Shown here one piece after another: positions 18,727 through 29,509 of a DNA stretch of 64,000 bases. The translations under genes were made by a program, and so were the position numbers. A model generated the notes under the pieces. That model searched no databases, had not been told where the DNA came from, and saw nothing but the letters and a program-made list of their open reading frames with translations. Source of the stretch: Shinella fusca (GTDB lineage: Bacteria > Pseudomonadota > Alphaproteobacteria > Rhizobiales > Rhizobiaceae); the NCBI RefSeq assembly GCF_014203155.1, contig NZ_JACHIK010000005.1, forward strand, positions 124,001-188,000, given 5' to 3'. Each line of letters starts with the position of its first letter. Within the stretch, counting starts at the first letter, position 1.

Positions 18727-19479
18727 TCAGCCCGGAAGCGTCAGCACCAGCGGGCCGTTGCGGGTGGCGACGACCGTGTGTTCGAACTGCACCGTCGGCG
18801 CACTCGGGTCGCTGTAGAGCGTCCATTCGTCCCGCTCGCCGCCTTCCGCCCAGTTCGCGCCGAGCGACAGGAACGGCTCGACCGTGAAGACGAGGCCTTC
18901 CGTCATGCGGCGCTTTTCCTGCGGATCGGGCCAGGTGGCGATTTCCGAGGGCTCCTCGTGCAGCGAGCGGCCGACGCCGTGGCTGGCGAGGTTGGCGATC
19001 AGCGTATAGCGGTTCTTGCGGGCAAAGGCGCCGATGGCGTTGCCGACCTCGGCGAGCGGCTTGCCGGTCTTGACCTCCTTGAGGCCCACCCAGAGCGCGC
19101 GCTTGCCGTCGCGGCAGAGCCGCTCCACCGAAGGCGCCGCGCGCCCGACGGTGAAGGACGCGCCGGTATCGGCGAAATAGCCGTCGAGCTCGGCGGAGAC
19201 ATCGATGTTGACGAGGTCGCCGTCCTTGATCACCCGGTCGCCCGGAATGCCGTGCGCCACTTCCTCGTTGACGGAAATGCAGGTCGCACCCGGGAAATTG
19301 TAGCAGCTTTCCGGCGCCGAGCGGGCGCCCGCCGCCTCCAGCATGCGCCGGCCGATCAGGTCGAGCTCCGCCGTGGTCATGCCGGGCCGGATGGCGGTCG
19401 ACATGTGCTGCAGCACGTTGGCGCAGATGCGGCCGATGGCTTGCAGGCCGCGCAGGTCTTCGTCGTTCTCAAGGGTCAT
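18727..19479 (-). CDS. map: Methionine aminopeptidase, type I
   Basis: Removes the initiator methionine from nascent proteins. The 250-aa product starts at 19479 behind GAAAGAGAG. Metal ligands are visible in NIDVSAELDGYFADTGASF (two Asp), SHGVGRSLHE (His), FTVEPFLS (Glu) and VQFEHTVVAT (Glu). It lacks an N-terminal zinc-finger extension. Rhizobia often have two map genes; this one lies outside a ribosomal operon and may be the second copy. Confidence 0.92.
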   Translation of the reverse strand: MTLENDEDLRGLQAIGRICANVLQHMSTAIRPGMTTAELDLIGRRMLEAAGARSAPESCYNFPGATCISVNEEVAHGIPGDRVIKDGDLVNIDVSAELDGYFADTGASFTVGRAAPSVERLCRDGKRALWVGLKEVKTGKPLAEVGNAIGAFARKNRYTLIANLASHGVGRSLHEEPSEIATWPDPQEKRRMTEGLVFTVEPFLSLGANWAEGGERDEWTLYSDPSAPTVQFEHTVVATRNGPLVLTLPG

Positions 19480-19524
19480 CGCGTCTCTCTTTCGCCCGCC
19501 TCCTATCATGCCCGCGCGCCGCTG

Positions 19525-20571
19525 TCAGGCGCTTGCCGTCGCTTCGGCCAGCATCTCGCGCACCAGCGGCGCGACCTTCGTGCCGTAAAGCTCGATGCCG
19601 CGCAGGATCCTGTCGTGCGGCATCGGGCCGATGGCCATCTGCAGGAGGAAGCGGTCGTTGCGGAAAATCCTGTGGTGCGCGACGATCTTCTTCGCGACGG
19701 TTTCCGGATCGCCGAGAAAGAGATGGCCGTCCGGCCCGATCGACTGGTCGAACTGCGCCCGGCTCGTCGGCCCCCAGCCGCGCTCGCGGCCGATGCGGTT
19801 CATCACCTCGGCCTGCGGCCCGTAGAAGGCGTCCGCCGCCGCCTCGCCCGTATCGGCGATGAAGCCATGCACGTTGATGCTGGTCTTCAGCTTTTCCGCA
19901 TCCTGCCCGGCACGGCGCGCGGCCTCGCGGTAGAGGTCGAAGAGCGGCGCATAGCGCGCCGGCGTGCCGCCGATGATGGCAAGCGCCAGCGGCAGGCCGT
20001 AGGCCCCTGCCCGCGCCACCGATTGCGGCGTGCCGCCGACGGCGATCCAGATCGGCAGGCGGCCGTGCGCGGGGCGCGGATAGACGCCGAGCCCCGGCAG
20101 CGGCGCGCGCATCGTGCCGCTCCAGGACACCGTCTCGCTCTCGTTGATGGCGAGCAAGAGGTCCAGCTTCTCCTCGAAGAGCGTGTCGTAATCGTCGAGC
20201 GCATAGCCGAAGAGCGGGAAGGATTCGATGAAGGACCCGCGCCCCGCCATGATCTCCGCCCGGCCGCCGGACAGAAGATCGAGCGTCGAAAACTGCTGGA
20301 ACACCCGCACCGGATCGTCCGACGACAGCACCGTCACCGCGCTGGTGAGGCGGATGGTCTTCGTGCGCGCAGCCGCCGCCGCCAGCACCACGGCCGGCGC
20401 GGAGGCCGCATAGTCGGGCCGGTGATGCTCGCCGAGCCCGAAGACATCGAGCCCGACTTCATCGGCAAGCGTGATCTCCTCGATCAGCTCCTTGAGCCGG
20501 CGCTCCCCCTCCCTCCCCTTGTCGGCGGCAGCGGGATCGACATCGGCAAACGTATAGAGGCCAAGTTCCAT
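19525..20571 (-). CDS. LLM-class flavin-dependent oxidoreductase
   Basis: A 348-aa bacterial-luciferase-like (beta/alpha)8 monooxygenase. Family features are the N-terminal [22 protein letters not shown], and the flavin-phosphate region [18 protein letters not shown]. These enzymes use FMNH2 or F420; substrate is not predictable. It is 84 bp downstream of the ECF sigma gene and may be read through from it. Confidence 0.85.
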   Translation of the reverse strand: MELGLYTFADVDPAAADKGREGERRLKELIEEITLADEVGLDVFGLGEHHRPDYAASAPAVVLAAAAARTKTIRLTSAVTVLSSDDPVRVFQQFSTLDLLSGGRAEIMAGRGSFIESFPLFGYALDDYDTLFEEKLDLLLAINESETVSWSGTMRAPLPGLGVYPRPAHGRLPIWIAVGGTPQSVARAGAYGLPLALAIIGGTPARYAPLFDLYREAARRAGQDAEKLKTSINVHGFIADTGEAAADAFYGPQAEVMNRIGRERGWGPTSRAQFDQSIGPDGHLFLGDPETVAKKIVAHHRIFRNDRFLLQMAIGPMPHDRILRGIELYGTKVAPLVREMLAEATASA

Positions 20572-20655
20572 GGGAGGGTCCGGGGTCAGAGGTCGTTTGC
20601 CGAGAGATACGGCCTGCCGCGGCGCGTTGAAAGGGCCGGCGGCGAAACAGTGTGT

Positions 20656-21906
20656 TTACAGTCCCGCCGCCTCGCGCTGCATCTGGTCGATGTGCTGGCG
20701 GATATGGGCGGCTTCGGCGGAGGTGGTGGCGAGCGCGATGGCGCGGTCGAAGGCTTCGTGCGCCTCGCGGTAGCGGCCGAGCTGCTTGAGGAGCCCGCCG
20801 CGAAGGCCGTGGAAATAGAAATAGCCGGAGAGCTTGCCGGCGAGCGGCTCGATGAGCGCCAGCGCCGCCTCGGGTCCCTCGCGCTTGGCGACGGCGACGG
20901 CGCGGTTGAGGCGCACCACGGGCGAGGGCTGGATGCGTTCCAGCGTCTGGTAGAGAAGGTCGATCTCCACCCAGTCCGTCTCCGCGGCCGTCGCGGCGCG
21001 GGCATGGAGGGCGGCGATGGCGGCTTGGATCTGGAACGGCCCCGGCGCGCGGTGGCGCAGCGCCTTGTCGATCAGCACCAGCGCCTCGTCGATCATCGCG
21101 CGGTCCCAGAGCGAACGGTCCTGATCCTCCAGAAGCACGATCTGCCCCTCTGCGTCGAAGCGGGCGGCAAGGCGCGACTGCTGGAGGAGGAGCAGCGCCG
21201 TCAGCCCCATGATCTCCGGTTCGGCGGGAAAGAGTTTCAGGAGCAGCCGCGCAAGGCGGATCGCCTCCGCGCAGAAGGGCGTATCGGCCTTTTCCGGCAG
21301 GCCGGCCGAATAGCCCTCGTTGAAGACGAGGTAGATCATCGCCGAGACGAGGCCGAGCCGCTCGGCCCGCGCCGCCGCATCCGGCGTCTCGAAGGCGATG
21401 CCGGCCGCGCCGACCTTCGCCTTGGCGCGGGTGATGCGCTGCTCCATCGCCGCTTCCGAGACGAGGAAGGCCCGGGCGATCTGCTTTACCGAAAGGCCGG
21501 AAACGATGCGCAGCGCCAGCGCGATCTGCTGCGTCGCCGGCAGGTCCGGATGGCAGCAGACGAAGAGCAGGCGCAGGATGTCGTCGCGGTAGTGCGCGCC
21601 GTCCAGCCGTTCGGCAAGGTCGCTCTCCGTATCCTCGAGGTCCGATAGGACCTCTTCGGGCGGAAGCGGCTGGTTGCGGGCGCGTTTCCTCACCTGGTCG
21701 ATGCCGCTGTTGCGGCCGACGAAGATGAGCCAGGCGGCCGGATCGCGCGGCGGGCCCTTGTCGGGCCAGGTCTTCAGCGCACGAAGGCAGGCCTCCTGGA
21801 AGGCCTCCTCCGCCATGTCGAGGTCACGGAAATAGCGCAGCAGCGCCCCCATGGCCTGCGGCCGCGCCGATGTCAGCGCCAGGTCGATCCAGGCAAGGTC
21901 TCTCAT
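20656..21906 (-). CDS. ECF RNA polymerase sigma factor with C-terminal TPR-like extension (ECF42-type)
   Basis: A 416-aa sigma factor. Region 2 spans roughly residues 15-85 (LRYFRDLDMAEEAFQEACLRAL), region 4 about 115-170 (HPDLPATQQIALALRIVSGLSVKQIARAFLVSEAAMEQRITRAK), and the remaining 240 residues form a helical TPR-rich extension containing FNEGYSA. This architecture defines ECF42, which has no anti-sigma factor and uses the C-terminal extension for activity. The DGPF/YCII gene overlapping its start codon is the standard ECF42 partner and likely target. Confidence 0.88.
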   Translation of the reverse strand: MRDLAWIDLALTSARPQAMGALLRYFRDLDMAEEAFQEACLRALKTWPDKGPPRDPAAWLIFVGRNSGIDQVRKRARNQPLPPEEVLSDLEDTESDLAERLDGAHYRDDILRLLFVCCHPDLPATQQIALALRIVSGLSVKQIARAFLVSEAAMEQRITRAKAKVGAAGIAFETPDAAARAERLGLVSAMIYLVFNEGYSAGLPEKADTPFCAEAIRLARLLLKLFPAEPEIMGLTALLLLQQSRLAARFDAEGQIVLLEDQDRSLWDRAMIDEALVLIDKALRHRAPGPFQIQAAIAALHARAATAAETDWVEIDLLYQTLERIQPSPVVRLNRAVAVAKREGPEAALALIEPLAGKLSGYFYFHGLRGGLLKQLGRYREAHEAFDRAIALATTSAEAAHIRQHIDQMQREAAGL

Positions 21907-22277
21907 GTTATGGGCACCCCCGGATTGAAGAACTGCAACGGCCGGATCTCGTAGGTGCCGTTCGCCGGGTTGGCGGCGGAAAGCTCGCGGGCGAAGGCGA
22001 TCGCCTCGTCCAGCGTCTCGGCCTGAAGCACGAAGAAGCCGAGGAACTGTTCCTTGGTCTCGGCGAAGGGCCCGTCCATGACGATATTCTCCGTCGCGCC
22101 CTTGCGCACGGTGACGGCCGCCGTCGTCGGCATCAGCCGCGCGACCGGCCCCAGCTTGCCGGCCTCGGCATAGCGCTGGTTGACCGCCCCGAGATCGGCC
22201 ATGACCTTGTCGTCCATCTCCTTCGACCAGGCGCAGACTTCACTTTCGGCATCGTAACAGAGAACGGCATACAGCAT
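21903..22277 (-). CDS. DGPF/YCII-domain protein
   Basis: A 124-aa dimeric alpha-beta barrel protein. ATG at 22277 begins MLYAVLCYD, the usual start for the family; upstream residues in frame run into a repeat element. The signature MDGPFAETKEQFLGFF is centred near residue 75. The stop overlaps the sigma factor start (ATGA, 21903-21906), so the pair is co-translated. Biochemical role of DGPF proteins is unknown; they are typically multi-copy partners of ECF42. Confidence 0.87.
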   Translation of the reverse strand: MLYAVLCYDAESEVCAWSKEMDDKVMADLGAVNQRYAEAGKLGPVARLMPTTAAVTVRKGATENIVMDGPFAETKEQFLGFFVLQAETLDEAIAFARELSAANPANGTYEIRPLQFFNPGVPIT

Positions 22278-22392
22278 GGTAAACTCCCGTTGGTTGAAAG
22301 ACGTAGGAGTAGCGTCTTGGCCGACAGGGTGCACCGGAATATTTTTGATGGATGGGTGAGCACGCGTGCTGAAAGAAGTGCCCCTCCCAACA

Positions 22393-22493
22393 CCTCCGTC
22401 GTCATCCTCGGGCTTGACCCGAGGATCCATCGAAACGGCACGCGCAGAATATCGGGCTGGATCCTCGGGTCAAGCCCGAGGATGACGGAGGAG
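22393..22493. repeat. RIME-like double-palindrome repeat, copy 2
   Basis: Two palindromes, each with arms ATCCTCGGG / CCCGAGGAT around a 5-nt loop, lie head to head about 30 bp apart, with CCTCCGTC and GACGGAGG at the outer ends forming a further inverted pair. It occupies the spacer between the DGPF gene and glpK and may terminate or protect glpK mRNA. Confidence 0.85.
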
Positions 22494-22582
22494 GGTGTGG
22501 GAAGCGCCGAAGCCCCACCGCGGCACGGCTGCCGGATCGCGGCGCGGCGGCCGGATATCGCACCGTTCTTTAGGGCCGGCGG

Positions 22583-24079
<1,497 letters not shown>

Positions 24080-24271
24080 TTCCTCCCCAGCAAAGGGTCA
24101 CTCCCAGACCCTTCGGAATCTTCAATACGAGACTAAAACGAATGTCAAAGGAAAATAAAACGCAAATCGTGTCCCGCCTCCAGCGGGACTGTACCGCGCG
24201 GAAAACGCAATTGTCATCGCTCGAGTTTTCGGCGTAGGCTGCCGCAACGCAGCATATCGGGAGTGAAAGCC

Positions 24272-25045
24272 ATGAAGAGCGTCGTCGTCACCGGCTCCAC
24301 CAGCGGCATCGGCCTTGCCATCGCCACCGCCTTCGCCGAAAGCGGCGCCAATGTCGTCATCAACGGCTTCGGCGCTGCGGACGAGATCGAGGCGACGCGG
24401 GCGAGGCTCGACGGCCTCGGCAAGGGCAAGGTGATCTACCATCCCGCCGACATGACGAAGCCGCACGAGATTTCCGACCTCATCGAGACGGCGGTGGAGA
24501 CCTTCGACGGCGTCGACATCCTCGTCAACAATGCCGGCATCCAGCATGTCGAGAAGATCGAGGATTTCCCGGTCGAGAAATGGGACCAGATCATCGCGAT
24601 CAACCTTTCCAGTTCCTTCCACACCATCCGTAACGCCGTGCCGCACATGAAGCGCAAGGGCTGGGGCCGCATCATCAACGTCGCCTCCGCGCACGGCCTC
24701 GTCGCCTCGCCCTTCAAGGCCGCCTATGTCGCGGCCAAGCACGGCGTCATGGGCCTCACCAAGACCGTGGCGCTGGAAGTCGCCGAGAACGCCATCACCG
24801 TGAATGCCATCTGCCCCGGCTACGTGCTGACGCCGCTCGTCGAAAAGCAGATCCCCGACACCGCCAAGGCGCGCGGCATCAGCGAGGCCGAGGTGAAGAC
24901 CGACGTGATGCTGAAATTCCAGCCGACGAAGGAATTCGTCGGCACGGACGAGGTGGCGGCCATCGCCATGTTCCTCGCCTCGGACGCGGCGAAATCGATC
25001 AACGGCACCCATATTTCCGTCGACGGCGGCTGGACCGCCCAGTAG
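24272..25045 (+). CDS. bdhA: D-3-hydroxybutyrate dehydrogenase
   Basis: Short-chain dehydrogenase of 258 aa, the usual BdhA length, oxidising D-3-hydroxybutyrate to acetoacetate in polyhydroxybutyrate breakdown. The NAD site is TGSTSGIG near the N-terminus; NNAG, the catalytic Ser region NVASAHG and YVAAKHG (Tyr/Lys) follow; the C-terminus GTHISVDGGWTAQ is typical. The ATG at 24272 has CGGGAG 8 bases upstream; a GTG at 24263 is a poorer choice. xdhC follows after 6 bases. Confidence 0.92.
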   Translation: MKSVVVTGSTSGIGLAIATAFAESGANVVINGFGAADEIEATRARLDGLGKGKVIYHPADMTKPHEISDLIETAVETFDGVDILVNNAGIQHVEKIEDFPVEKWDQIIAINLSSSFHTIRNAVPHMKRKGWGRIINVASAHGLVASPFKAAYVAAKHGVMGLTKTVALEVAENAITVNAICPGYVLTPLVEKQIPDTAKARGISEAEVKTDVMLKFQPTKEFVGTDEVAAIAMFLASDAAKSINGTHISVDGGWTAQ

Positions 25046-25051
25046 GCCGCG

Positions 25052-25858
25052 ATGAACTTCCTGCAGGACAGCCTCGAAGGGTTCCTCGCCCGCGAACACC
25101 GCGTCGTCATCGTCGAGGTCGCCGCGGTGACGGGCTCGGCCCCCCGCGACGAGGGCGCGTTCATGCTGGTCGCGCCGACGGATATCCACGGCACGGTCGG
25201 CGGCGGCGCGCTGGAGCACGAAGCCATCGAGAACGCCCGCAAGATGCTGGGCGATGCCGGCGGTGAGGCGCGGCTTGCCATTCCGCTCAGCCCCGACAAC
25301 GGCGGCGAGGTGGAGCTTTCCTTCACCTTCGCCGACGAGGCGGCGCGCAAGGCGCTCACGGAACGTCTGGCCGAGGAAGAGCGGCAGAAGCCGCAGGTCT
25401 GGATCTTCGGCGCGGGCCATATCGGCCGGGCGCTCGCCGATGCGCTGACGCCGCTGCCGCTCAAGGTCTTCGTGGTCGAGGCGCGGGAAAGCGAACTCGA
25501 CCTGCTGACCTCGGAGGTGCATCACCGGCTGGAGACCCTGCCCGCCACGCTGGTCGCCGATATCCCGGCGGGCGCGGCCGTCGTCATCGTCACACACGAC
25601 CACGCCTTCGACTTCCGCATCGGGCGGGCGGCGCTGATGCGCACCGACCTTGCCTATGTCGGCATGATCGGCTCGGCGGCCAAGCGCGCCGCGTTCCTCA
25701 GGTATCTCGACGCGGAAGGCCCGGGCCGCGCGGCGGCCGACCGGCTGGTGCTGCCCATCGGGGGCACGGCGGCGGGCGACAAGCGGCCGGAGGTCATCGC
25801 CGCCATGACCGCCGCCGAACTCCTCCTCGCCTTCGCCGCCCGGCGGCAGAAGGGCTAG
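25052..25858 (+). CDS. xdhC: Xanthine dehydrogenase accessory protein XdhC
   Basis: Molybdenum-cofactor chaperone of 268 aa that sulfurates and inserts the cofactor into xanthine dehydrogenase. N-terminal VAAVTGSAPRDEGAFMLV and GTVGGGALEHEA are the XdhC/CoxI signature; the C-terminal Rossmann part contains IFGAGHIGRALADAL and YVGMIGSAAKRAAF. The catalytic subunits are not in the window. It is co-transcribed with bdhA by spacing, an association I recall for Sinorhizobium bdhA and xdh genes. Its last bases overlap a convergent small gene. Confidence 0.92.
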   Translation: MNFLQDSLEGFLAREHRVVIVEVAAVTGSAPRDEGAFMLVAPTDIHGTVGGGALEHEAIENARKMLGDAGGEARLAIPLSPDNGGEVELSFTFADEAARKALTERLAEEERQKPQVWIFGAGHIGRALADALTPLPLKVFVVEARESELDLLTSEVHHRLETLPATLVADIPAGAAVVIVTHDHAFDFRIGRAALMRTDLAYVGMIGSAAKRAAFLRYLDAEGPGRAAADRLVLPIGGTAAGDKRPEVIAAMTAAELLLAFAARRQKG

Positions 25859-26040
25859 CGCCGGCTGCGGCCATCCAGGAAGCCGAGGTCGCGCTTGAGA
25901 TGATCGGAAAGCGCCTGCGGATCGAGCGGCGGCAGCCGGCGCGTCCGGCGCCGCGTCAGAAACAGGAAGAGCTTGTGCCAGAAGCGCTCGCGGCGGGTTG
26001 CGGGCGCCTCGAATACGGCGTGTTCGGCGATGCAGGTCAT
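25855..26040 (-). CDS. Small basic hypothetical protein, possibly DUF1127-like
   Basis: A 61-aa basic protein, with an Arg-rich centre (LTRRRTRRLPPLDPQ) and a C-terminus DHLKRDLGFLDG that resembles the RDIGL-type tail of DUF1127 proteins. An AGG-containing ribosome site (CGAGGCTC) precedes the ATG. It overlaps the xdhC tail by four bases and is divergent from the LysR gene. Function unknown; DUF1127 proteins in Agrobacterium affect phosphate/carbon metabolism through RNA binding. Moderately confident it is a gene. Confidence 0.55.
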   Translation of the reverse strand: MTCIAEHAVFEAPATRRERFWHKLFLFLTRRRTRRLPPLDPQALSDHLKRDLGFLDGRSRR

Positions 26041-26146
26041 GACAGAGCCTCGAAAATCCTATCCATTGCTTGCACGATGCGCCGGAAAATGATGGAATTC
26101 CAATCGAACCTTCGTCTGCATCCATAAAAAGAACTTGGCCTTGAAG

Positions 26147-27034
26147 ATGTCGCGCAACCTCCCGCTCAATGCGCTCCGCGTCTTCGAGGCGGCGGCGCGG
26201 CACGGCAGTTTCACCCGCGCCGGCGACGAGCTGGGCATGACGCAGACGGCCGTCAGCTATCAGGTCAAGCTTCTGGAGGAGACGCTGGGCGAAACGCTGT
26301 TCCTGCGCCAGCCGCGGCAGGTCGTGCTCAGCGAGGCGGGCGAGCGCCTGCTGCCGAAGGTTGCCGAGGGGCTCGGCAAGCTCGCCGAGGCGATCGCGGA
26401 CCTGCGCGGGGCGAGCGAGCAGAAACTGCACATTCATTCGACGCCGACCTTCGCCCTGCAATGGCTGAGCCGCACCCTCGGCGATTTCCAGCTTCGCCAC
26501 CCCAATGTCGCCGTGCGGCTTTCCACCTCGCAGGACGTGATCGACTTCGCCAAGGACGAGGCGGATGTCGCGATCCGCTGGGGCAAGGGCGACTGGCCGG
26601 GCCTCGAATGCCACCGCGTCATGCGCATGAATTTCACGCCCATGCTGAGCCCGGCGCTCTCGGAAAGCATCGGCGGGGTGAAAGCGCCCGCCGACCTCCT
26701 CAAGCTGCCCATCGTCAGCGCGCGGGACATCTGGTGGCGCACATGGTTCTCCGCCGCGGGCATCGACGATCCCGACCTGGAGCGCTATCCGCCGAACGAG
26801 CTCGGCACGCAGACCATCGACGCGCAGATCGCCATCGCCAGCCAGGGCGTCGCCATCCTCAACCCCGGCCATTTCCGCGCGGAAGTCGCGGCCGGCCAGC
26901 TTTTCCAGCCCTTCGAACTCACCTGCAACGACGGCCGCGACTACTGGCTCGCCTATCCGCAGAGCCGCCGCGGCATCCCGAAAATCCGCGCCTTCCGCGA
27001 CTGGATCCTCACCGCGCTGCCGCAGGAGGCATGA
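26147..27034 (+). CDS. LysR-family regulator, GcvA-like
   Basis: A 295-aa regulator with an N-terminal winged helix-turn-helix (NALRVFEAAARHGSFTRAGDELGMTQTAVSYQVK, about residues 8-42) and a periplasmic-binding-like effector domain (about 92-290). The GcvA subfamily is suggested by the SRNLPLNALRVFEAAARH start. Start is uncertain: ATG at 26147, or TTG at 26135 or 26141. It lies between xdhC and guaD and could regulate purine catabolism; that is only positional inference. Confidence 0.85.
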   Translation: MSRNLPLNALRVFEAAARHGSFTRAGDELGMTQTAVSYQVKLLEETLGETLFLRQPRQVVLSEAGERLLPKVAEGLGKLAEAIADLRGASEQKLHIHSTPTFALQWLSRTLGDFQLRHPNVAVRLSTSQDVIDFAKDEADVAIRWGKGDWPGLECHRVMRMNFTPMLSPALSESIGGVKAPADLLKLPIVSARDIWWRTWFSAAGIDDPDLERYPPNELGTQTIDAQIAIASQGVAILNPGHFRAEVAAGQLFQPFELTCNDGRDYWLAYPQSRRGIPKIRAFRDWILTALPQEA

Positions 27035-27148
27035 GCGCGCGGCGACAAGAGGTTGCCCCGCCCGCCCGCGCGATCTATCTGCTGGTAAGGTGCTGTCCGC
27101 CGCTGAAGAGAGCCCACTCCAAACCCTCGCAGAAGGAAGCCGACCGTC

Positions 27149-28456
27149 ATGACCCAAACCCTTGTCCGAGGACGCCTGCTCTCCTTCCTGCGCCGCCCTG
27201 AAGCGATCGACGACACGGCGAGCTATCGCTACGAGGAGGACGGCGGCCTGCTGGTCGAGGACGGGATGATCGTGGATGCCGGCCCCTATGCGGCGGTGCG
27301 CGCCATGGCGGCCGCCGATGCGGAGGAGATCGACCACCGGCCGCATCTCATCCTGCCCGGCTTCATCGACACACATGCGCATTTCCCGCAGATGCAGGTG
27401 ATCGGCTCCTATGCCGCCAACCTCCTCGAATGGCTGAACACCTATACGTTCCCGGAGGAATGCCGCTTCGTCGAGAGCGCGCACGCCGCCCGCATCGCCC
27501 GCCATTTCTACGACGAGATGATCCGCCACGGCACGACGACCGCCGTCGCCTATTGTTCGGTGCACAAGGCTTCGGCCGACGCCTATTTTGCCGAAGCCCT
27601 CAAGCGCGGCATGCGCATGGTCGGCGGCAAGGTGATGATGGACCGCAACGCCCCGCAGGGCCTGCTGGACACGCCCGAGACGGGCTATGACGAGACGCGC
27701 GCGGTGATTGCCGAGTGGCACGGCAAGGGCCGCAACCACGTCGCCATCACCCCGCGCTTCGCCATCACCTCGACGCCCGCGCAGATGGAGATGACGGCCG
27801 CGCTCGCCCGCGAATTCCCGGACCTCCACATCCAGACGCACCTTTCCGAGAACCGCGACGAGATCCGCTTTACGAGCGAACTCTACCCGGAGGCCGTCGA
27901 CTATACGGATGTCTATGCGCGGTACGGCCTGCTCGGGCCGAAGAGCCTGTTCGGCCATTGCATCCACCTCTCCGAGCGCGAGGCGGACGCGATGAGCGAG
28001 GCGGGGGCGGTCGCGGTGCATTGCCCGACCTCCAACCTCTTCCTCGGCTCCGGCCTCTTCCCGCTCAAGAGCCTGTCGCGGCGGGAAAGGCCGGTGCGCG
28101 TCGCCGTCGCCACCGATGTCGGCGGCGGCACCAGCTATTCCATGCTGAAGACGATGGACGAGGCCTACAAGATCCAGCAATTGCTGGGCGAGCGGCTGAA
28201 CCCGTTCGAGAGCTTCTACCACATGACTCTCGGCAATGCCGAGGCGCTGTCGCTTTCGGACCGCATCGGCACGCTGGAGCCCGGCACCGACGCCGACTTC
28301 GTGGTGCTCGACGCGGGCGCGACGCCCGCCATGGCGCTGAAGATGGAGGTGACGCGCTCGCTCACGGACGAGCTCTTCCTGCTCCAGACGCTCGGCGACG
28401 ACCGCGCGGTGCGCGAGACCTATGTGGCCGGCAGGCCGATGAAGGCGGGGCTTTGA
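27149..28456 (+). CDS. guaD: Guanine deaminase
   Basis: Zinc amidohydrolase of 435 aa converting guanine to xanthine. Metal ligands are in PGFIDTHAHFPQ (near residue 70), THLSENRDEI (His), FGHCIHLSE (His) and VATDVGGG (Asp). The segment VHKASADAYF and length match GuaD rather than chlorohydrolases. RBS AGAAGGAAG precedes the ATG. It supplies xanthine to the xanthine dehydrogenase that xdhC matures and ends 9 bases from the convergent allA. Confidence 0.92.
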   Translation: MTQTLVRGRLLSFLRRPEAIDDTASYRYEEDGGLLVEDGMIVDAGPYAAVRAMAAADAEEIDHRPHLILPGFIDTHAHFPQMQVIGSYAANLLEWLNTYTFPEECRFVESAHAARIARHFYDEMIRHGTTTAVAYCSVHKASADAYFAEALKRGMRMVGGKVMMDRNAPQGLLDTPETGYDETRAVIAEWHGKGRNHVAITPRFAITSTPAQMEMTAALAREFPDLHIQTHLSENRDEIRFTSELYPEAVDYTDVYARYGLLGPKSLFGHCIHLSEREADAMSEAGAVAVHCPTSNLFLGSGLFPLKSLSRRERPVRVAVATDVGGGTSYSMLKTMDEAYKIQQLLGERLNPFESFYHMTLGNAEALSLSDRIGTLEPGTDADFVVLDAGATPAMALKMEVTRSLTDELFLLQTLGDDRAVRETYVAGRPMKAGL

Positions 28457-28465
28457 AAGCCCCGC

Positions 28466-28960
28466 TTACGGCGCCTCGATGACGAAGGGCGTCTCGTAGG
28501 AATATTCCACGAGGTTCACGCCCTTGCCGAGGCGGTCGACGACGAGGAAGTCGCTGACCGCGCCGACCGTCATCAGCGGATGGTGCCAGACGTTGCGGCG
28601 ATAGTTGACGCCCTGCCGCCCGCCGGCGCGGAAGACCTTCGGCCGTCCGGGCCTGCCGCCCTCGTCCTCGGCCACGACGACCAGCCACGGCCGGTTGTCG
28701 ATGGGCGAGAAGCTCTGGCTGCCGAAGGGATGGCGCTCCATCATGTCGACGGCATAGGGGAAGGTGCGCGGGCTGCCGCGGAAGATGTTGATGATGACGC
28801 GCGCGTCCTCGCCGGTGGCCTCGGCCTCGGCAAGCGCATGGTAGCGCTCCGTCGTGCCGCCGTTGATGTAACGCATGGCGGAAGGATCGGTCTCGATCAC
28901 CTCGCCGAACGGGGCGAAGGCGTCGCGGGTCAGGGGCTGGATCTTCAGTATTTCAGCCAT
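28466..28960 (-). CDS. allA: Ureidoglycolate lyase
   Basis: A 164-aa cupin-fold enzyme releasing urea and glyoxylate from ureidoglycolate, the last step of purine ring degradation in this block. Family segments are APFGEVIE, MERHPFGSQSFSPI, WLVVVAE and GVNYRRNVWHHPLM, where the two histidines are characteristic. Third gene of the puuE-uraD-allA set; the gap to uraD is 51 bp. Confidence 0.92.
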   Translation of the reverse strand: MAEILKIQPLTRDAFAPFGEVIETDPSAMRYINGGTTERYHALAEAEATGEDARVIINIFRGSPRTFPYAVDMMERHPFGSQSFSPIDNRPWLVVVAEDEGGRPGRPKVFRAGGRQGVNYRRNVWHHPLMTVGAVSDFLVVDRLGKGVNLVEYSYETPFVIEAP

Positions 28961-29011
28961 CGGACAGCCCTCCCGGGGAGAGGAAGGGCGGTCGTTGGTG
29001 TTCAGGCATTT

Positions 29012-29509
29012 TCAATCTCCGGGGAGCAGAGCATTCAATCTGAGGAGCGCGATGCGCTCCACCTGGTTCTTCGCCGTCTCGAACTCCACCTCGGCGCTGT
29101 TGCCGATGCGCGTTTCGAAGGCGGCGAGGATGTCGTCCTTGCCAAGGCCCTTCACCGCGATGATGAAGGGAAAGCCGAATTTCTCCGTATAGGAGGTGTT
29201 GAGCGCGGTAAAGCGGGCATGTTCGGCCGGCGTCAGGCGGTCGAGGCCGGCGCCGGCCTGTTCCTTGCGGCTGTCCTCCGTCAGTTCGCCGGCAACCGCC
29301 AGCTTCCCGGCAAGGTCCGGGTGCGCGCGCAGCACGCCGAGCTGCTCCGCATGGCTTGCCGCCCGGAAGGCATCGGCAAGCGCGGCATGCACGCCCGCGG
29401 CCGTCAGCGGCTCGGATACGGCGCCCGCATCGAGCGCCCGTTCGGCGATAAAGGGCGAATGCTCGAAGACGCCGCCGAAGCGGGCGAGGAAATCGCTGCG
29501 GTCGATCAT
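29012..29509 (-). CDS. uraD: OHCU decarboxylase
   Basis: A 165-aa all-helical enzyme converting 2-oxo-4-hydroxy-4-carboxy-5-ureidoimidazoline to S-allantoin after uricase and HIU hydrolase. Conserved SHAEQLGVLRAHPDLAGKLA (catalytic His in the HPDLAG region) and the C-terminal NTSYTEKFGFPFIIAVKG motif are seen. The ATG at 29509 lies within the puuE stop (ATGA overlap), which fixes the start and shows co-translation. Uricase and HIU hydrolase are outside the window. Confidence 0.92.
   Translation of the reverse strand: MIDRSDFLARFGGVFEHSPFIAERALDAGAVSEPLTAAGVHAALADAFRAASHAEQLGVLRAHPDLAGKLAVAGELTEDSRKEQAGAGLDRLTPAEHARFTALNTSYTEKFGFPFIIAVKGLGKDDILAAFETRIGNSAEVEFETAKNQVERIALLRLNALLPGD

Noticed and set aside
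24122-28222. A 1366-codon open frame on the minus strand across bdhA, xdhC, the LysR gene and guaD
   Set aside because: It is antisense to four well-recognised genes and has Arg/Asp/Gly/His-rich composition typical of GC-rich shadow frames; similar long antisense frames at 18778-21648 and 32733-36065 were rejected for the same reason.
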